From positions 372,001 through 436,000 of the forward strand of contig NZ_JACSPR010000002.1 in assembly GCF_014837045.1 (NCBI RefSeq): 64,000 nt of DNA, read 5' to 3'. The stretch is from Corynebacterium gallinarum (lineage in GTDB: Bacteria; Actinomycetota; Actinomycetes; Mycobacteriales; Mycobacteriaceae). The notes below the pieces were generated by a model. It had not been told where the DNA came from. It did not search any database and saw only the letters and a list, made by a program, of their open reading frames with translations. Position numbers and translations under genes: made by a program. Below are positions 63,556-64,000 of this stretch, in pieces (the stretch's first letter is position 1; each line of letters opens with the position of its first letter).

Positions 63556-64000
63556 ATGACCCCGAGTTTCACTGAGATCCGTAACCGTCCCGGCACGGCG
63601 CCCGAAGAGCGCCAATATGTGCTCACCTTCGGCTGCCCCGACTCCACCGGAATCGTGGCGAAGCTGTCGTCGTTCCTCGCGGAACGCGGAGGATGGATTA
63701 CCGAAGCCGGATACTTCACCGACCCGGACAGCAACTGGTTCTTCACTCGCCAGGCCGTGCGCGCCGAATCCATCGACATGGAGATCGAGGAACTGCGCGA
63801 GGAGTTCGCCACCTTCGCCGAGGAGGAATTCGGCCCCCGCGCCCGCTGGCAGTTCACCGACACCGCCCAGGTGAAGAAGGCCGTCATCCTCGTGTCCAAG
63901 GAGGGCCACTGCCTCCACGACCTGCTGGGACGCGTCGCGGAGAACGACTACCCCATGGAGGTCGCCGCGGTCATCGGAAACCATGACAATCTGGAGTACA
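63556..64000 (+). CDS. purU: Formyltetrahydrofolate deformylase, N-terminal part
   Basis: The 148 residues before the window end show an N-terminal ACT domain ([29 protein letters not shown] near residues 20-48, [18 protein letters not shown]) and the start of the hydrolase domain ([29 protein letters not shown]). PurU hydrolyses 10-formyl-THF to formate and THF and supplies formate to PurT. The catalytic Asp/His part lies beyond the window. The gene is divergent from deoC. Confidence 0.93.
   Translation, partial: MTPSFTEIRNRPGTAPEERQYVLTFGCPDSTGIVAKLSSFLAERGGWITEAGYFTDPDSNWFFTRQAVRAESIDMEIEELREEFATFAEEEFGPRARWQFTDTAQVKKAVILVSKEGHCLHDLLGRVAENDYPMEVAAVIGNHDNLEY

Overview
The window is chromosomal DNA of a high-GC actinobacterium. 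Gene order and content (hemA-hemC-hemD-hemB-hemE-hemY-hemL with inserted transporters, the qsu quinate/shikimate cluster, senX3-regX3, gpmA, mshA, ppx, proC, murB, copA-csoR) match my memory of Corynebacterium close to C. glutamicum. The high GC suggests a species such as C. efficiens, but this is recognition from memory, not a database result.

Layout: 1-9950 (minus strand) is a heme and cytochrome-maturation block: start of a thioredoxin-like lipoprotein, a histidine phosphatase, hemL, hemY, hemE, a large P1B-type ATPase homologue that has lost its catalytic residues, two small unknown membrane proteins and hemB. 10352-12316 holds a voltage-sensor ion channel with an unusual filter and a CaCA exchanger. 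hemD follows (12546-14330), then a plus-strand CPBP protease and an Fe(III)-type ABC transporter (15873-19627) with a small L7/L12-like protein. 19927-21235 encodes a CtaG-like protein and a DUF2243 protein. 21384-27504 is the qsuD-C-B-A operon with its divergent LysR regulator qsuR. hemC and hemA follow (28657-30996), then a glutaredoxin-like protein, a HAD phosphatase, the 33-residue ribosomal protein bS22, a BldC-like DNA-binding protein, proC, a low-complexity membrane protein and ppx. 36650-46450 carries a Cys-rich conserved protein, an FtsX/MacB-type permease without its ATPase, regX3-senX3, gpmA, mshA and a fatty acyl-CoA ligase.

46451-64000 is a mix of accessory and core DNA. A type IV toxin-antitoxin pair (abiEi-abiEii) has a clear promoter-overlapping inverted repeat. 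Next come a frameshifted HhH-DUF1801 gene, murB divergent from a DUF2505/methyltransferase pair, an LmeA-like protein, and a copper operon copA-csoR with a textbook CsoR-type palindrome. A low-GC island (about 56240-58763) carries one unrecognised 642-residue coiled-coil protein and is bracketed by 90-bp imperfect direct repeats derived from the 3' end of the neighbouring gene. The right end carries a Bcr/CflA-type MFS transporter preceded by a second CsoR-like palindrome, phosphoketolase, deoC and the start of purU.

How the genes work together: hemA, hemL, hemB, hemC, hemD, hemE and hemY supply most steps from glutamyl-tRNA to the late porphyrin oxidation, interleaved with membrane proteins that may serve heme or cytochrome assembly. 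The qsu genes form a complete quinate/shikimate uptake and catabolism module. copA-csoR, and by operator similarity the MFS gene, form a copper-responsive set. Several genes (murB, DUF2505, mshA, ppx, xfp, deoC, purU) have a TANNNT box ending 6-7 nt before the start codon, the signature of leaderless transcription. No rRNA, tRNA, CRISPR array, transposase or integrase was found.
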